Shown piece after piece: positions 5,023-5,484 of a DNA stretch of 5,484 nt. The notes below the pieces were generated by a model. That model was not told where the DNA came from. It was given only the letters and a program-made list of their open reading frames with translations, and did no database searches. This DNA is from Nitrospinota bacterium (GTDB lineage Bacteria; Nitrospinota; Nitrospinia; UBA9942), in assembly GCA_016234205.1 (NCBI GenBank), contig JACRGN010000118.1:1-5484 (forward strand), given 5' to 3'. Each line of letters begins with the position of its first letter. Position 1 is the first letter of the stretch. Made by a program: the position numbers and the translations under genes.

Positions 5023-5028
5023 AATTTA

Positions 5029-5484
5029 ATGGCAAAGGTTTATTATGAGAAGGATGCGGATTTGAAGTATTTAAAGGGGAAGACAATTGCGGTTATTGGT
5101 TACGGGAGTCAAGGGCATGCACATGCTCTAAATTTAAAGGAAAGTGGTCAAAATATAATTGTGGGTTTAAGAAAAGGGAGTGATTACTGGAATAAGGCTA
5201 AAAGTGCAGGGCTTAAAGTTGAAACGGCATCTGATGCTGCAAAAAAGGCGGATATTATAATGATGCTGATTCCCGATACGAAACAGAGAGAGGTCTTTGA
5301 AAATGATATAAGACCTAATTTGAAAAAAGGTAATGCAATTGCTTTTGCACACGGCTTTAATATACATTTCGGTCAGATTGTCCCGCCAAAAGATATAGAT
5401 GTATTCATGGTGGCACCGAAGGGTCCGGGGCATCTTGTCCGCAGGGTTTATACAGAAGGGAAAGGCGTCCCATGTCTCATAGCG
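5029..5484 (+). CDS. ilvC: Ketol-acid reductoisomerase, 3'-truncated by window edge
   Basis: This enzyme converts acetolactate or acetohydroxybutyrate to the dihydroxy acids of the valine and isoleucine pathways, using Mg2+ and a reduced nicotinamide cofactor; it is the step after IlvBN. The first 152 codons are present of about 330 usual for the short class I form. The start MAKVYYEKDADLKYL is standard for the family. The Rossmann dinucleotide motif GYGSQGHAHA is at 24-33, the cofactor-selecting loop RKGSDYW at 48-54, the conserved catalytic-region HGFNIHFGQI at 108-117 and APKGPGH at 129-135. The loop differs from the frequent RKGSxSW: Tyr53 replaces the second Ser and Asp52 precedes it, which may affect NADPH/NADH preference. 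The metal-binding C-terminal helical domain lies beyond the window. The gene has its own good ribosome binding site and probably its own promoter, because it is separated from ilvN by about 3 kb. Confidence 0.96.
   Translation, partial: MAKVYYEKDADLKYLKGKTIAVIGYGSQGHAHALNLKESGQNIIVGLRKGSDYWNKAKSAGLKVETASDAAKKADIIMMLIPDTKQREVFENDIRPNLKKGNAIAFAHGFNIHFGQIVPPKDIDVFMVAPKGPGHLVRRVYTEGKGVPCLIA

Larger units (their letters stand above)
4737..5028. other. 292-bp AT-rich intergenic region before ilvC
   Basis: No gene of credible length is seen on either strand. It holds a 12-bp AT palindrome ATAATATATTAT (4766-4777), a piece resembling the common dispersed CTCTGTGGT repeat (4809-4817) that also forms a possible extended -10 TGGTAAAAT (4814-4822), and the large inverted repeat listed separately. 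Near ilvC, GATAAT (4999-5004) is a weak second -10 candidate without a clear -35. No T-box, leader peptide or standard attenuator was recognised, so how ilvC is transcribed here is unclear. Confidence 0.6.

Noticed and set aside
5167..5433. 88-codon minus-strand ORF inside ilvC
   Set aside because: The plus strand encodes a clear ketol-acid reductoisomerase over the same bases.

Overview
The window is a bacterial chromosomal segment, probably a fragment from an uncultured, moderately AT-rich, Gram-negative-like lineage. The IlvB, IlvN and IlvC sequences and the style of the dispersed intergenic repeats suggest a Nitrospirota- or deltaproteobacterium-like organism. That placement is an impression from sequence style, not a tested assignment.

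The two ends carry branched-chain amino-acid biosynthesis genes, all on the plus strand. Positions 1-1401 hold the acetolactate synthase catalytic subunit (ilvB, 5' end cut off) and 1486-1959 its regulatory subunit (ilvN). Positions 5029-5484 hold the start of ketol-acid reductoisomerase (ilvC, 3' end cut off). IlvBN makes acetolactate or acetohydroxybutyrate and IlvC reduces and isomerises it, so these are the first two steps of valine/isoleucine synthesis. In many bacteria the three genes are adjacent. Here about 3.07 kb of unrelated material separates ilvN from ilvC.

The inserted stretch (1960-5028) reads as accessory cassettes separated by repeat-rich gaps. In order it holds: a GC-rich double-hairpin repeat; an overlapping gene pair of a small hypothetical protein and a retropepsin-like aspartic protease (2079-2682); a 253-bp gap with inverted repeats and a 26-codon Tat-signal-like mini-ORF; an HNH-type endonuclease (2936-3745); a 250-bp gap with an ATG-less, Trp-rich open frame on the minus strand; a VapB-like orphan antitoxin with its own extended -10 promoter and strong ribosome binding site (3996-4220); two micro-ORFs linked by ATGA overlaps; a four-helix membrane protein (4308-4736); and a 292-bp gap with a long inverted repeat in front of ilvC.

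Four repeat families are visible: AATGAGC/TGCTCAT heptamers between ilvB and ilvN, with a diverged copy at 2860-2881; the CCCTCTCCC/GGGAGAGGG element; a CACGAATA/TATTCGTG inverted repeat before ilvC; and local short repeats near 2722-2858. No rRNA, tRNA, CRISPR array or complete insertion sequence was recognised. The most unusual items are the protease pair, the toxin-less antitoxin with its ATGA chain, the minus-strand frame and the repeat that occupies the ilvN ribosome-binding region.
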